Of a DNA stretch of 64,000 bases, positions 42,938 to 51,109 are shown one piece after another. The notes beneath the pieces were generated by a model. It ran no database searches. It was not told the DNA's origin and was given only the letters and a program-made list of their open reading frames with translations. Position numbers and translations under genes: made by a program. The stretch covers positions 186,001-250,000 of the forward strand of contig JBCBMY010000006.1 of assembly GCA_039822045.1 (NCBI GenBank), written 5' to 3'. The stretch is from HLUCCA09 sp039822045. Lineage in GTDB: Bacteria > Pseudomonadota > Alphaproteobacteria > Rhodobacterales > Rhodobacteraceae. Numbering within the stretch: position 1 is the first letter of the stretch; each line of letters opens with the position of its first letter.

Positions 42938-43719
42938 CAGAAAAGGCCCTGATACACGCCGCCGTCGTTGACGATGTTCTGGCCCGACATGAAGCCCGCC
43001 TGCGCCGAACAGAGATAGGCGATCAGGTCACCGCATTCGGAAGGGTCAGCGAAGCGGCCCGCGGGGCAGGTCTCCAGCCGATTCTGCACGATAGCATCGT
43101 AGGTCGTGTTGCCGCGCTTGGCATGACCGTGGAGGTTGGTGTGCAACGCGTCGGTGTCGAAGAGGCCGGGGCAGACCGTGTTGATCGTTACGTTATGCGG
43201 GATCAGGTCGCGCACCATCGACGCGGTCGCGCCTGACAGCGCGAGGCGCGCGGCATGACTGTGGGCGAAGCCTTGCGCCGGGAACTTGATGAAGCTGACC
43301 GACATGTTGACGATCCGTCCAAATTCGCGCTCCGCCATCCCAGGCGCGACCATCTGGATCATCTCGACCGAAGAGAGAAAGTGCACGTCGAGCCAGTAGC
43401 GCCAGTCCTCTGCCGTGATGTCCGCATAGGGGGTCGGCACCTGCCGCACGCCGGGGTTATTGACCAGGATGTCCGGCGCGCCTGAGGTCTCGAACAGCTT
43501 GGCTCGGCTCTCCGCCTCGTTGAAATCGGCCGCCACGGTCTGGACCGACACACCGAAGTCGCGCCGGATCTCTTCGGCCGCAGCCTCTAGCGCGTCCGCT
43601 GTACGCGCGTTTATCGTCAGGTTGACGCCTTCGCGGGCCAGCGACCGGGCCGTGGCAAGGCCGAGGCCTCGGCTCGCGGCCGTTACGATTGCGCTTTTGC
43701 CCTTCAAACCAAGATCCAT
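42937..43719 (-). CDS. Atypical SDR-family protein lacking Y-x-x-x-K
   Basis: A 260-residue SDR with the cofactor motif VTAASRGLGLATA and NNPGVRQVP in place of N-N-A-G. At the catalytic place the sequence is GFAHSHAARLALSG, so the Tyr and Lys are replaced by His and Arg (S-x-x-x-R type variants occur in a known divergent SDR subgroup). The C-terminal part reads NTVCPGLFDTDAL. It might act as a reductase by other residues or be non-catalytic. It follows the DapA-like gene by 30 bases in the operon. Confidence 0.83.
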   Translation of the reverse strand: MDLGLKGKSAIVTAASRGLGLATARSLAREGVNLTINARTADALEAAAEEIRRDFGVSVQTVAADFNEAESRAKLFETSGAPDILVNNPGVRQVPTPYADITAEDWRYWLDVHFLSSVEMIQMVAPGMAEREFGRIVNMSVSFIKFPAQGFAHSHAARLALSGATASMVRDLIPHNVTINTVCPGLFDTDALHTNLHGHAKRGNTTYDAIVQNRLETCPAGRFADPSECGDLIAYLCSAQAGFMSGQNIVNDGGVYQGLF

Positions 43720-43749
43720 GTCGGTCTCTGCCCCAATCCTTCTTGCGCG

Positions 43750-44670
43750 TCAGGCCACGGTCGCGTGGTTCGCGAGCAGCCGGTCCATCCCGTGGTGAAG
43801 ACCCACAAGGGCGTCTTCTCCGAGCGATCTGAGCGGTGGTCGCAGTGAGCCGCCGCCCGGGACACCGACGTGGTCCATCGCGGCCTTGGTCGCAGGGTAA
43901 AGCGTGCGCCCGCCGGTGGTGAAGAGTTCAGTCATGGCGATTCCGGTCTTCTGAAGGGCCCAGGCCTCTTGCAAGCGATCGGCCTTGGTCGCGTGCCAGA
44001 TGTCGAGAAACCCCGACGCCCAGACATTGGGAAAGCAATCGATCAGCCCGTCCGCCCCAGCGAGTGTTGCGGAGACACCGAAAACAGAGGACGGACCACA
44101 GAACACCCGGATCCGATCCTGCACGCGGATCATTGTGTCCTGGAAGTTGTTCCAGTCGCCACTCGATTCCTTGATCGCCACGACGTTGTCGAGATCGGCG
44201 AGCCTGTCGGCGATGGCCGGGGTGATCGCGTTCCCCGCATTGCCTGGGATGTTGTAGAGGACGATCGGCAGTACGGACTGCGCGTCAACCGCTTCGAAAT
44301 GCGCGATCATCTCGCTCTCGGTGAGCCGCACGAAATACGGAGGGAGGACCAGCACGCCATCGGCCCCTGCGTCCTTGGCCGCGTGGATCTGGTCGATCAC
44401 CTCCTCTTCGCGGATCGACCCTGTGCCGATGATCGTCGGGCCGCGCCCCTTGCTGGCCTTCACCGCCAACTCGGCCAACTGCGCCCGCTCTGGCAGATTG
44501 AGGGACCAGAACTCTCCGGTGCAGCCCGCCGCCACCATGCCGGTCGCGCCCGATCCATAGAGCCGATCCACATTCGCGACGAACCCCTCCTCATCGATCG
44601 AAAGATCAGCCCGGAAGGGCGTCGTGATGGCAGGCATCGGCCCGGCCCACTCGACCGTCGTTCTATCCAC
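43750..44670 (-). CDS. DapA-family (dihydrodipicolinate synthase/N-acetylneuraminate lyase) protein
   Basis: A 306-residue TIM-barrel class I aldolase. The Schiff-base Lys lies in VAIKESSGDW, the conserved Tyr in VLYNIPGNAG, and the phosphate-like loop in AAGCTGEFWSL, where T-T-G-E is C-T-G-E. It starts at GTG 44670 with a GAGGAGGAGG site. In catabolic operons such proteins are aldolases, hydratase-lyases or deaminases of keto or hydroxy acids; the substrate is not clear. It lies between the importer ATPase gene and an SDR. Confidence 0.86.
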   Translation of the reverse strand: MDRTTVEWAGPMPAITTPFRADLSIDEEGFVANVDRLYGSGATGMVAAGCTGEFWSLNLPERAQLAELAVKASKGRGPTIIGTGSIREEEVIDQIHAAKDAGADGVLVLPPYFVRLTESEMIAHFEAVDAQSVLPIVLYNIPGNAGNAITPAIADRLADLDNVVAIKESSGDWNNFQDTMIRVQDRIRVFCGPSSVFGVSATLAGADGLIDCFPNVWASGFLDIWHATKADRLQEAWALQKTGIAMTELFTTGGRTLYPATKAAMDHVGVPGGGSLRPPLRSLGEDALVGLHHGMDRLLANHATVA

Positions 44671-44697
44671 CTCGCCTCCTCCTCGATCCGGTGCGCA

Positions 44698-45825
44698 TTA
44701 TGAGGCGCTTCCTGCGATTTGCTTCACCAGCGGTATATCCGTGCTGGCGTTGGTCAGATTGAGCCGAACGCCCGAGGCCCCTGGCGCGAAGAGATGTGCC
44801 TTCGCAGCGTCGATCTTGCACTTAAGGGTTTCGCCCGCATGCCAGACTTTCCCGGCTGCGGCCCTCCCGGTCAGGCGCAGGGCGTCCCCGATCCTGACTA
44901 CCACGATGTTCTCGTGCCCGGTTTTCTCGACGACCTGAACTGCGCCCGAGATCGGCCCATCGCCGAAGGCGATGTCTTCGGGCCGAACCCCGAGGCAGGC
45001 CGGGCCCGTCTCCGCCACGTCGGACAGCGGGGGGCACAGCACCGAAACGCCCGGGGCATCGAAATGCCAGAGCCCATCTTGCTGGCTAAGCGTGCCGTCG
45101 ATCAGGTTCATGGCCGGCGTCCCGATGAAGCCGGCAACGAAGCGGTTGGCGGGCGCGGTGTAGACGACATCGGGCGGTGCAAACTGGCGCAGGCGCCCGC
45201 CCTCCATCACGGCGATCCTGTCGGACATCGTCATCGCTTCGAGCTGGTCATGGGTGACGTAGACCATCGTGCGACCAAGCCGGCGGTGCAGTTCCACCAA
45301 TTCCACCCGCATGTAACCGCGCAGTTTGGCGTCGAGGTTCGACAGCGGTTCGTCGAGCAGAAAGACTTGCGGGTCGCGCACGAGCGCCCGGCCCAGGGCC
45401 ACACGCTGTTGCTGGCCGCCGGAGAGCTGCCGCGGCTTGCGCGACAACAGCTCCGTCAACTGCAAGAGCTCCGCCGTCTTGCGCACCATCGGGCCGCGCT
45501 TGGCCTTGGGCACGCCGCGTTTTTTGAGCGGATAGGCGATGTTGTCGGCGACGCTCATATGCGGGTAGAGCGCGTAGGACTGAAACACCATCGCGATGTC
45601 ACGCTGGCCTGGGGCCACGTCATTGACCACACGCTCGCCGATGCTGATGTCACCTGACGTGGGAAACTCCAGACCCGCCAGCATGCGCAACGTGGTCGTC
45701 TTCCCGCAGCCAGACGGGCCCAACAGCGAAACAAACTCTCCGTGTTCGATCTTAAGGTCTAGATCATGCACCGCGGTGAATGCCCCGAAGGACTTGACGA
45801 CCTTTTCGAACCTGACCTCAGCCAT
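44698..45825 (-). CDS. ABC transporter ATP-binding protein (UgpC/MalK type)
   Basis: A 375-residue ATPase. Walker A is LLGPSGCGKTTTLRML, signature LSGGQQQRVALGRAL, Walker B VFLLDEPLSNLDAKLR, switch VTHDQLEAMTMSDRI. The C-terminal TOBE-type domain (residues about 240-375, with CLGVRPEDIAFG) is that of sugar-type importers. It follows the two permease genes directly (three bases after the MalG-type gene). Confidence 0.93.
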   Translation of the reverse strand: MAEVRFEKVVKSFGAFTAVHDLDLKIEHGEFVSLLGPSGCGKTTTLRMLAGLEFPTSGDISIGERVVNDVAPGQRDIAMVFQSYALYPHMSVADNIAYPLKKRGVPKAKRGPMVRKTAELLQLTELLSRKPRQLSGGQQQRVALGRALVRDPQVFLLDEPLSNLDAKLRGYMRVELVELHRRLGRTMVYVTHDQLEAMTMSDRIAVMEGGRLRQFAPPDVVYTAPANRFVAGFIGTPAMNLIDGTLSQQDGLWHFDAPGVSVLCPPLSDVAETGPACLGVRPEDIAFGDGPISGAVQVVEKTGHENIVVVRIGDALRLTGRAAAGKVWHAGETLKCKIDAAKAHLFAPGASGVRLNLTNASTDIPLVKQIAGSAS

Positions 45826-45828
45826 GCC

Positions 45829-46650
45829 TCACCCCTTGACGCCGCCTGCGCCGAACCCGCGGGTCAGGTAGCTTTGGAGGAAGGCAAATGCGATGATAAG
45901 CGGCACGCTCATCATCACGGAGGCCGCCATCAAGAGCGACCATTCGATGTTGAAGCTTGAGACGAGCATGTTCATGACGCCCGTCGTCAGGGGCCGCGCG
46001 CTGTCGGAGTTCACCAGGACGAGCGCATAGAGGTATTCGTTCCATGACAGGATAAAGGTGAAGAGCGCGGTCGAGATGATGCCGGGCAGGAGCTGCGGCA
46101 GGATCACGTCGACGAACGCGCCCATCCGCGAGGCGCCATCAACCAGCGCGGCGCTCTCCAGATCCTCCGGAATGCCCGCCATGAACGAGCGCAGGAGCCA
46201 CAGAGCATAGGGCAGCGCGAAGGTCGTATAGGCGATCACAAGCGAGAAGATCGTGTTCGCCAGCCCCATCGACACCAGCAGCAGGTAGAGCGGAATGATC
46301 AGCACAACGGAGGGCAGCAGGTAGGTGAAGAGCACCAGAAACGCGAGGCTCTCCCGCCCGCGATAGCGGAACCGCACGAGGCTGTAGGCACCAACGGTGG
46401 CTATCGCGACCACGGTCAGGGTCGTTGCCGTGGAGAGGATGACGGAGTTGCGGAAGTAGGTGAGGAAGTTCGTTGTTGTTAGAAGGCGCCAGTAATGCTC
46501 GAACGTCCAAGTCTCGGGCAGGAACGTGGGCGGCCGGCGGAAGAGCTCGAATTGCGGCTTCACCGACGTGACCAGCATCCAGAAGAGCGGGAAGGCAACG
46601 GCCAGCACGATGGCCCAGGCGAAGACATTGAACGCAACCTTGCGGATCAT
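45829..46650 (-). CDS. ABC transporter permease (MalG type)
   Basis: A 273-residue permease with six hydrophobic segments. The EAA loop reads ESAALVDGASRMGAFVDVIL, and FNIEWSLLMAASVMMSVPLI and YLTRGFGAGGVKG are the typical C-terminus of MalG/UgpE proteins. It overlaps the preceding MalF-type gene by four bases (ATGA) and precedes the ATPase. Confidence 0.92.
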   Translation of the reverse strand: MIRKVAFNVFAWAIVLAVAFPLFWMLVTSVKPQFELFRRPPTFLPETWTFEHYWRLLTTTNFLTYFRNSVILSTATTLTVVAIATVGAYSLVRFRYRGRESLAFLVLFTYLLPSVVLIIPLYLLLVSMGLANTIFSLVIAYTTFALPYALWLLRSFMAGIPEDLESAALVDGASRMGAFVDVILPQLLPGIISTALFTFILSWNEYLYALVLVNSDSARPLTTGVMNMLVSSFNIEWSLLMAASVMMSVPLIIAFAFLQSYLTRGFGAGGVKG

Positions 46651-47546
46651 GCCCCCTCCTCCGTCCGAGTGCGCCGGATATATAGGATCATAAAGACGAG
46701 CATGATCGCCATCATCACCACCGCATAGGCCGAGGCCATCCCCATCTGGTTGAGCGCGAAGGCCTCTTTGTAGACGAGGAGCGGCAGTGTCTGCGTGCTG
46801 GTGATCGGCCCGCCGCCGGTCAGCAGGTAGATCAGGTCAAACTCCTTAAAGTCCCAGATCGCGCGCAGCATGATGATGACCACGAGCACGTCGCGGAGCT
46901 GCGGCAGCGTGATGTCGAAGAACCGCGCCACGGGGCCGGCGCCGTCGATCCGTGCGGCCTCGTAGAGGGCATCGGGAATGGTCTGCAGCCGCGCCAGCAC
47001 GGCGATGACGACGAACGGGAAGTATTTCCACGCCCCCACGAGGATTACCGAGATCATCGCATTGGGCATCGAGCCCAGATAGTCGACCGGCATGTCCGAG
47101 AGGCCGGTCATGATGATCAGGTGATTCAGGATCCCGTAGAGGTCGTTAAAGAGCCACTTCCACACGAGGACGGCCACGACGGTGGACACGAAGTAGGGGA
47201 AGAGGATGAGCGAGCGGGCGAGGCTGCGAAAGATGACGTTCTGGTGCAGGACGAGCGCCATGCCCACACCGCAGATGATCTGGAGCGTGAGGGTTCCGAC
47301 CGTCCAGACGATATTGTTCCGCAGCGAGGTATAGAACTCGTCGCTGCCAAAGATCGTCCGGTAATTGTCCAACCCTACCCAGCTGCCTTCGAGCGTGGGG
47401 GTGAAGATCTGGAAGAGCGACAGATAGATCGCAGACACCAACGGATAGACGATCACCGCGCAGAACACGAGAACCGTGGGCGCGATGAGCATGAGCCCGA
47501 GCATGGCGTATTGCCGCTCGAGAACGGTCGAGGGTTGATGTCGCAT
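46647..47546 (-). CDS. ABC transporter permease (MalF type)
   Basis: A 299-residue permease with about six membrane segments. The EAA loop is ALYEAARIDGAGPVARFFDI. AMLGLMLIAPTVLVFCAVIV begins the first membrane segment, and YLLTGGGPITSTQTLPL is the conserved external part. It starts 54 bases after the binding-protein gene. Confidence 0.92.
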   Translation of the reverse strand: MRHQPSTVLERQYAMLGLMLIAPTVLVFCAVIVYPLVSAIYLSLFQIFTPTLEGSWVGLDNYRTIFGSDEFYTSLRNNIVWTVGTLTLQIICGVGMALVLHQNVIFRSLARSLILFPYFVSTVVAVLVWKWLFNDLYGILNHLIIMTGLSDMPVDYLGSMPNAMISVILVGAWKYFPFVVIAVLARLQTIPDALYEAARIDGAGPVARFFDITLPQLRDVLVVIIMLRAIWDFKEFDLIYLLTGGGPITSTQTLPLLVYKEAFALNQMGMASAYAVVMMAIMLVFMILYIRRTRTEEGA

Positions 47547-47600
47547 GGGTCGCCTGAGTTGCCGCCGCCGGGATCAGATACCGGCGGCGGCCAGTCCTAC

Positions 47601-48935
47601 CTAGGAGTTCATGATGCCTTCAATGGTGGCCGACGCTTCGCTCAGGGCGTCGTCGACATTGTCGCCATTGAGGATCACCTTGCCCACCATGTCGGAGATG
47701 ACGTTGGAGGCGATGATCTCGCCCGCCTTCTCGTTGGAGGCATGCTCCGCGCTTTCATAGCCCAGGTTGAACCCGCCTGCCGCCGAGGCTGCCATCAGTT
47801 CCACCTCGTCGGGGTACTTCTGGATGATCTCGTTGTTCTGGTAGTCGGGGTTCGAGTTGATCGACTGCAACACCGGCAGGACGTGGCCCGGCGCGGCGTG
47901 CAGCTGCTGGATATAGCCCGGCGGATTGAACAGATGCGCCGCGAACATCTTGGCGGCGTCGACATTGGCCGACTGGGCTGGGATCATCACCGACGGGAAG
48001 TCGTTGAAGGTCCAGGGCGCGATGTCGGTCGACATGCGCGGGTAGGTCCGGCAGGTGATCGAGTCTGCAATCGGCGGGTTCTGCGTGTTGACGTTGATCA
48101 GCACCCGGCCCGTATAGAGGCCCGTCGCCGTTGCGCCCGATACGAAGGCCGTGAGGCTCTCGCCCCAGCTGTAGTTCGTCGCGCCCGGCGGGCAGTATTC
48201 GCGCATCTCTTTGTAGAACTCGAGCGCGTTCCGCGTGCCCTCGTTGTCCAGGATCACGTCAAGCTCGGGCGAGAAGACCGAGCCGCCGGCTTGGTGGATG
48301 AAGCCGATGAACACCAGCGAGGTCATGGAGTTGCGGCCATAGGGCAGGGGGGCGCCGAAGATCCCGCCGGTCTGCATAGCCTGCACGGCGGTGCGGAGCT
48401 CGTCCCAGGTCTCGGGGATCTTGTCGAGGCCGGCTTGTTCCATCAGGTCCGTGCGAACCCAGATCATGTTGGCCGCCGAGTTGCCAATTCCGGTGCCGCA
48501 ATAATTGCCGTCGGCGGCGAGGTACACGTTGTTCGCACCGTCAAAGTAGTCGTCGGCCCCAACCGCCTCGATCACGTCGTTGAAGGGCGCAAGCAGTCCG
48601 TTGGCGTAGTAGGATTGCACCGCGAAGGACGGCAGGTGCGTGACGATGTCGGGCACTTCACCCGAAGAGAACGCGGCCGCCAGCTGTGTGGCATAGCCTT
48701 CGTCCGAGGTCGTCTCGAATTGGACCGTGATCCCTGGATTGGCGGCCTCAAACGACGCGATCTGCGCCTCATACGCCGCAACCTGTGCCGGGGCGCCTTG
48801 CGGGGACCACCAGCGCAGGGTGATGTCTTGGGCGCGTGCGGTGCGCGGCATGCCCACCATCGCAGTTGTTGCCGCAAGTCCCGCGAGTGCTCCCCGCCGG
48901 GTTATCCCAGTCGTGTTCCAGTGTGTGTTCGCCAT
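47601..48935 (-). CDS. ABC transporter substrate-binding protein (sugar type, SBP family 1)
   Basis: A 444-residue exported binding protein. The N-terminus GITRRGALAGLAATTAMVG carries a twin-arginine-like R-R-x-x-L and a hydrophobic core, ending TARA-QD. LRWWSPQGAPAQVAAYEAQI and FEAANPGITVQFETT are typical family 1 openings. ATG 48935 is chosen because a GGGGAGG site precedes it and the longer frame overlaps the operator. It heads a minus-strand operon of importer, lyase and SDR genes that runs to 41263. The ligand could be a sugar, a glycerol-phosphate compound or another solute. Confidence 0.9.
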   Translation of the reverse strand: MANTHWNTTGITRRGALAGLAATTAMVGMPRTARAQDITLRWWSPQGAPAQVAAYEAQIASFEAANPGITVQFETTSDEGYATQLAAAFSSGEVPDIVTHLPSFAVQSYYANGLLAPFNDVIEAVGADDYFDGANNVYLAADGNYCGTGIGNSAANMIWVRTDLMEQAGLDKIPETWDELRTAVQAMQTGGIFGAPLPYGRNSMTSLVFIGFIHQAGGSVFSPELDVILDNEGTRNALEFYKEMREYCPPGATNYSWGESLTAFVSGATATGLYTGRVLINVNTQNPPIADSITCRTYPRMSTDIAPWTFNDFPSVMIPAQSANVDAAKMFAAHLFNPPGYIQQLHAAPGHVLPVLQSINSNPDYQNNEIIQKYPDEVELMAASAAGGFNLGYESAEHASNEKAGEIIASNVISDMVGKVILNGDNVDDALSEASATIEGIMNS

Positions 48936-48962
48936 TTTGAGCAGCCTCCCCGGCAATTATTT

Positions 48963-48996
48963 GTTCACATAGCGCACTCTTGTTCGATATAACTGT
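48963..48996 (+). promoter_or_regulatory. Composite IclR-type operator between the SBP operon and iclR
   Basis: GTTCA-CATAG-CGCAC, TCTT, GTTCG-ATATA-ACTGT on the plus strand. The first unit and the third half-site are intact. It lies 27 bases before the start of the minus-strand SBP gene and 114 bases before the regulator gene, so it can serve both, including autoregulation. Confidence 0.65.
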
Positions 48997-49110
48997 GTTT
49001 CACACGAGTCGCGCAACAAGTTTTCGAGAAAGTTCTCGGCGGAGAGGGCCCGAGATTGTGTTCCGTAACCAAATCGCAGTAGCGGTACAGGCCATCGAGG
49101 AGACGATGGA

Positions 49111-49983
49111 ATGACAACAGCGCCCGCAGAAGACGCGACAGCACAGGAGCGGGACTCGCCCACCGGGCAGACCGGGCTCATGACTGCCGCGCCCGATTTG
49201 AACGAAGACGCCGAGAACGGCGGTCTCAATCCGCGCGACTATGTCAATTCACTCGCCCGGGGGCTCGAGGTGCTCAGGGCGTTCAACCGCACACGCCGGA
49301 AGATGACGCTGTCGGAGGTCGCGGCCGAGACAGGCCATACACGTGCCGGCGCCCGCAGGATCCTTCTGACACTCGTCAAGGAGGGCTACGCGGTCGCTGA
49401 CGGCAAGCTCTTTGATCTGACGCCCCGCGTGCTGGAGCTTGGCTACTCCGTTCTGTCGTCCAAGGGCGTTTGGGACATCGCACGTCCCTTCATCGATCAC
49501 CTGTCCGAAGAAATCCGCGAGTCGGTGTCGGCCGCCGTCCTCGACAAGTTCGACGTGGTCTATGTGAGCGGCGCCCAATACCATCGTGTGATCAGTGTCG
49601 GCATCTCTGTCGGGGCACGCTTCCCCGCTGCCAACACCGCGACGGGGCGGGTTCTGCTTGCCGCACAGCCGGAGGACACCTGGGCTGGGATGGTGCAGAA
49701 TGTCCCGCTTAACCGGATGACGGATCGCACCGTTACGGACCGTGTCGAGTTCCGCCGTGTGCTGGAACAGACGCGGGATCAGGGCTGGTGTCTCGTCGAT
49801 CAGGAGTTGGAGATCGGGCTCATGTCCATTGCCGTTCCGGTGCGGGACAGCCGCGGCGCGGTCGTCGGTGCCGTCAATGTCGGCGTGCCGAGCGTGCGGA
49901 TGACCCCCGACGCGATGGTCGAGCTGATCCTGCCCAAGCTGCAGGAAACGGTCGACCACATCTCCCGCGCCCTCAAGCGCTAG
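49111..49983 (+). CDS. IclR-family transcriptional regulator (PcaR/PobR subgroup)
   Basis: A 290-residue regulator. After a variable N-terminus the winged helix begins at NPRDYVNSLARGLEVLRAF and contains MTLSEVAAETGHTRAGARR and LTLVKEGYAVADGKLFDLTP, the hallmark of the PcaR/PcaU/PobR subgroup. The ligand domain includes GVWDIARPFIDHLSEE, SVGISVGARFPAANTATGRV and WCLVDQELEIGLMSIAVPV. Members usually sense aromatic or small organic acids. Its 3' end overlaps the convergent flavoprotein gene by 11 bases. It is the best candidate to bind the composite operators found in the island. Confidence 0.9.
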   Translation: MTTAPAEDATAQERDSPTGQTGLMTAAPDLNEDAENGGLNPRDYVNSLARGLEVLRAFNRTRRKMTLSEVAAETGHTRAGARRILLTLVKEGYAVADGKLFDLTPRVLELGYSVLSSKGVWDIARPFIDHLSEEIRESVSAAVLDKFDVVYVSGAQYHRVISVGISVGARFPAANTATGRVLLAAQPEDTWAGMVQNVPLNRMTDRTVTDRVEFRRVLEQTRDQGWCLVDQELEIGLMSIAVPVRDSRGAVVGAVNVGVPSVRMTPDAMVELILPKLQETVDHISRALKR

Positions 49984-51109
49984 TCGTCGAGAATCGGGCC
50001 GGGCTAAACGGGGACGGGTCCGCCAAGGGCTGGCGGCCCGAGACGGTCGCAGCCGCCATTTGTGCAATCAGGGGCCCAAGGGTATAGCCCGCGTCTCCGG
50101 GGACGGCCATGATCACCCGTGGTGCGTCGGGCAGGCGCCCGATAATCGAGGCCCCGTCGGCGGTGGTGTTCATGCCAGCCCAGGTGCGGATCACCCGCAG
50201 CTGCCCGATCGACGGGACGAGCCGCGCGGCCAAGGCCACGTTGCCGAGGAGCGAGGACGCCGTCACCTCAGGAACCGTGTCGCGCCCTCGGCTGTGCGCA
50301 GGCCAGCCACCGCCAATCACGATCTGCCCCGTGCGTAACTGTTTCAGCGTGATAGGGCGTTCCGCGTGTTGCACGAGATGCTGGATCTGCGGGTCGCAGC
50401 TTTCGGTGATGTTCATGTGCAATGGCTCGGCCTCGGTTGGGATTGTTACACCCAGCCCAGCGACCAGCGCCCCCGCACCCCAGGCCGCAGCAATCACGAC
50501 CTCTGGGGCGTCGTGATCCTGTTCGCGGCCATGCGCCGTGACGCCCGCATCCGTAACGCTCAGTCCGTCGATCCTGTCGTCGCGGCGGTCCACCTCGAGG
50601 GCCTCGCACCGTTCGATGAGGTTGGTATTGGCCAGGAGCGGGTTCAGTTTGCCCTCATCGCGGCACAGCTCGGCGCCCACGATGTGGGGCCCGACCCAAG
50701 GCGCGATCTTGTCCAGCGCGGCCCGATCCAGAAGCGTCACGTCGAGGCCCTTCGCCTCTTCCCGCCGCGCCTTCTGTTCCAGAAAGGCCATCTGGTCGTC
50801 GCCCTCGGCGAGCATGAGGCCGCCCATACGGACAAGATCGCAGGGGCCGATCCTGTCTTCGAGATCCGCCCAAACGCGCGCGGCTTGCTTGTAGAGGGGC
50901 AGGGCGGCTTCAACGTTGGGTGCCTGATCCGGGAAGAGACGGAGGAACCGACTCTGCATCTGGACATGGAGGCTGCCCGCGTTGGCGCCGCTGCCTGCGT
51001 TGATCCCGGCATCCACCACGCTGACGCGTGCCCCTGTTTCCGCCAGCTCCATCGCGGCAACGAGCCCCGTGATCCCGCCCCCGATAACGAGGACGTCAAT
51101 CGTCGCCAT
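49973..51109 (-). CDS. HcnC/DadA-like FAD-dependent oxidoreductase
   Basis: A 378-residue flavoprotein of the DAO (D-amino-acid dehydrogenase) fold. The FAD motif is VLVIGGGITGLVAAMEL, then GSGANAGSLHVQMQ, and near the C-terminus IRTWAGMNTTADGASIIG and PGDAGYTLGPLIA. It starts at ATG 51109, 14 bases inside the end of the HcnA-HcnB-like gene. The pairing of an HcnC-like subunit with an HcnA-HcnB-like one is as in opine oxidases and D-hydroxyproline dehydrogenases. The gene at 58362 is a paralogue with the same GANAGS motif. Confidence 0.86.
   Translation of the reverse strand: MATIDVLVIGGGITGLVAAMELAETGARVSVVDAGINAGSGANAGSLHVQMQSRFLRLFPDQAPNVEAALPLYKQAARVWADLEDRIGPCDLVRMGGLMLAEGDDQMAFLEQKARREEAKGLDVTLLDRAALDKIAPWVGPHIVGAELCRDEGKLNPLLANTNLIERCEALEVDRRDDRIDGLSVTDAGVTAHGREQDHDAPEVVIAAAWGAGALVAGLGVTIPTEAEPLHMNITESCDPQIQHLVQHAERPITLKQLRTGQIVIGGGWPAHSRGRDTVPEVTASSLLGNVALAARLVPSIGQLRVIRTWAGMNTTADGASIIGRLPDAPRVIMAVPGDAGYTLGPLIAQMAAATVSGRQPLADPSPFSPARFSTTSA

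Noticed and set aside
47121..48992. 623-codon plus-strand frame opposite the sugar-type binding protein
   Set aside because: Composition is typical of an antisense shadow (Arg, His, Asp-rich), and the minus strand encodes permease and binding protein with known motifs.
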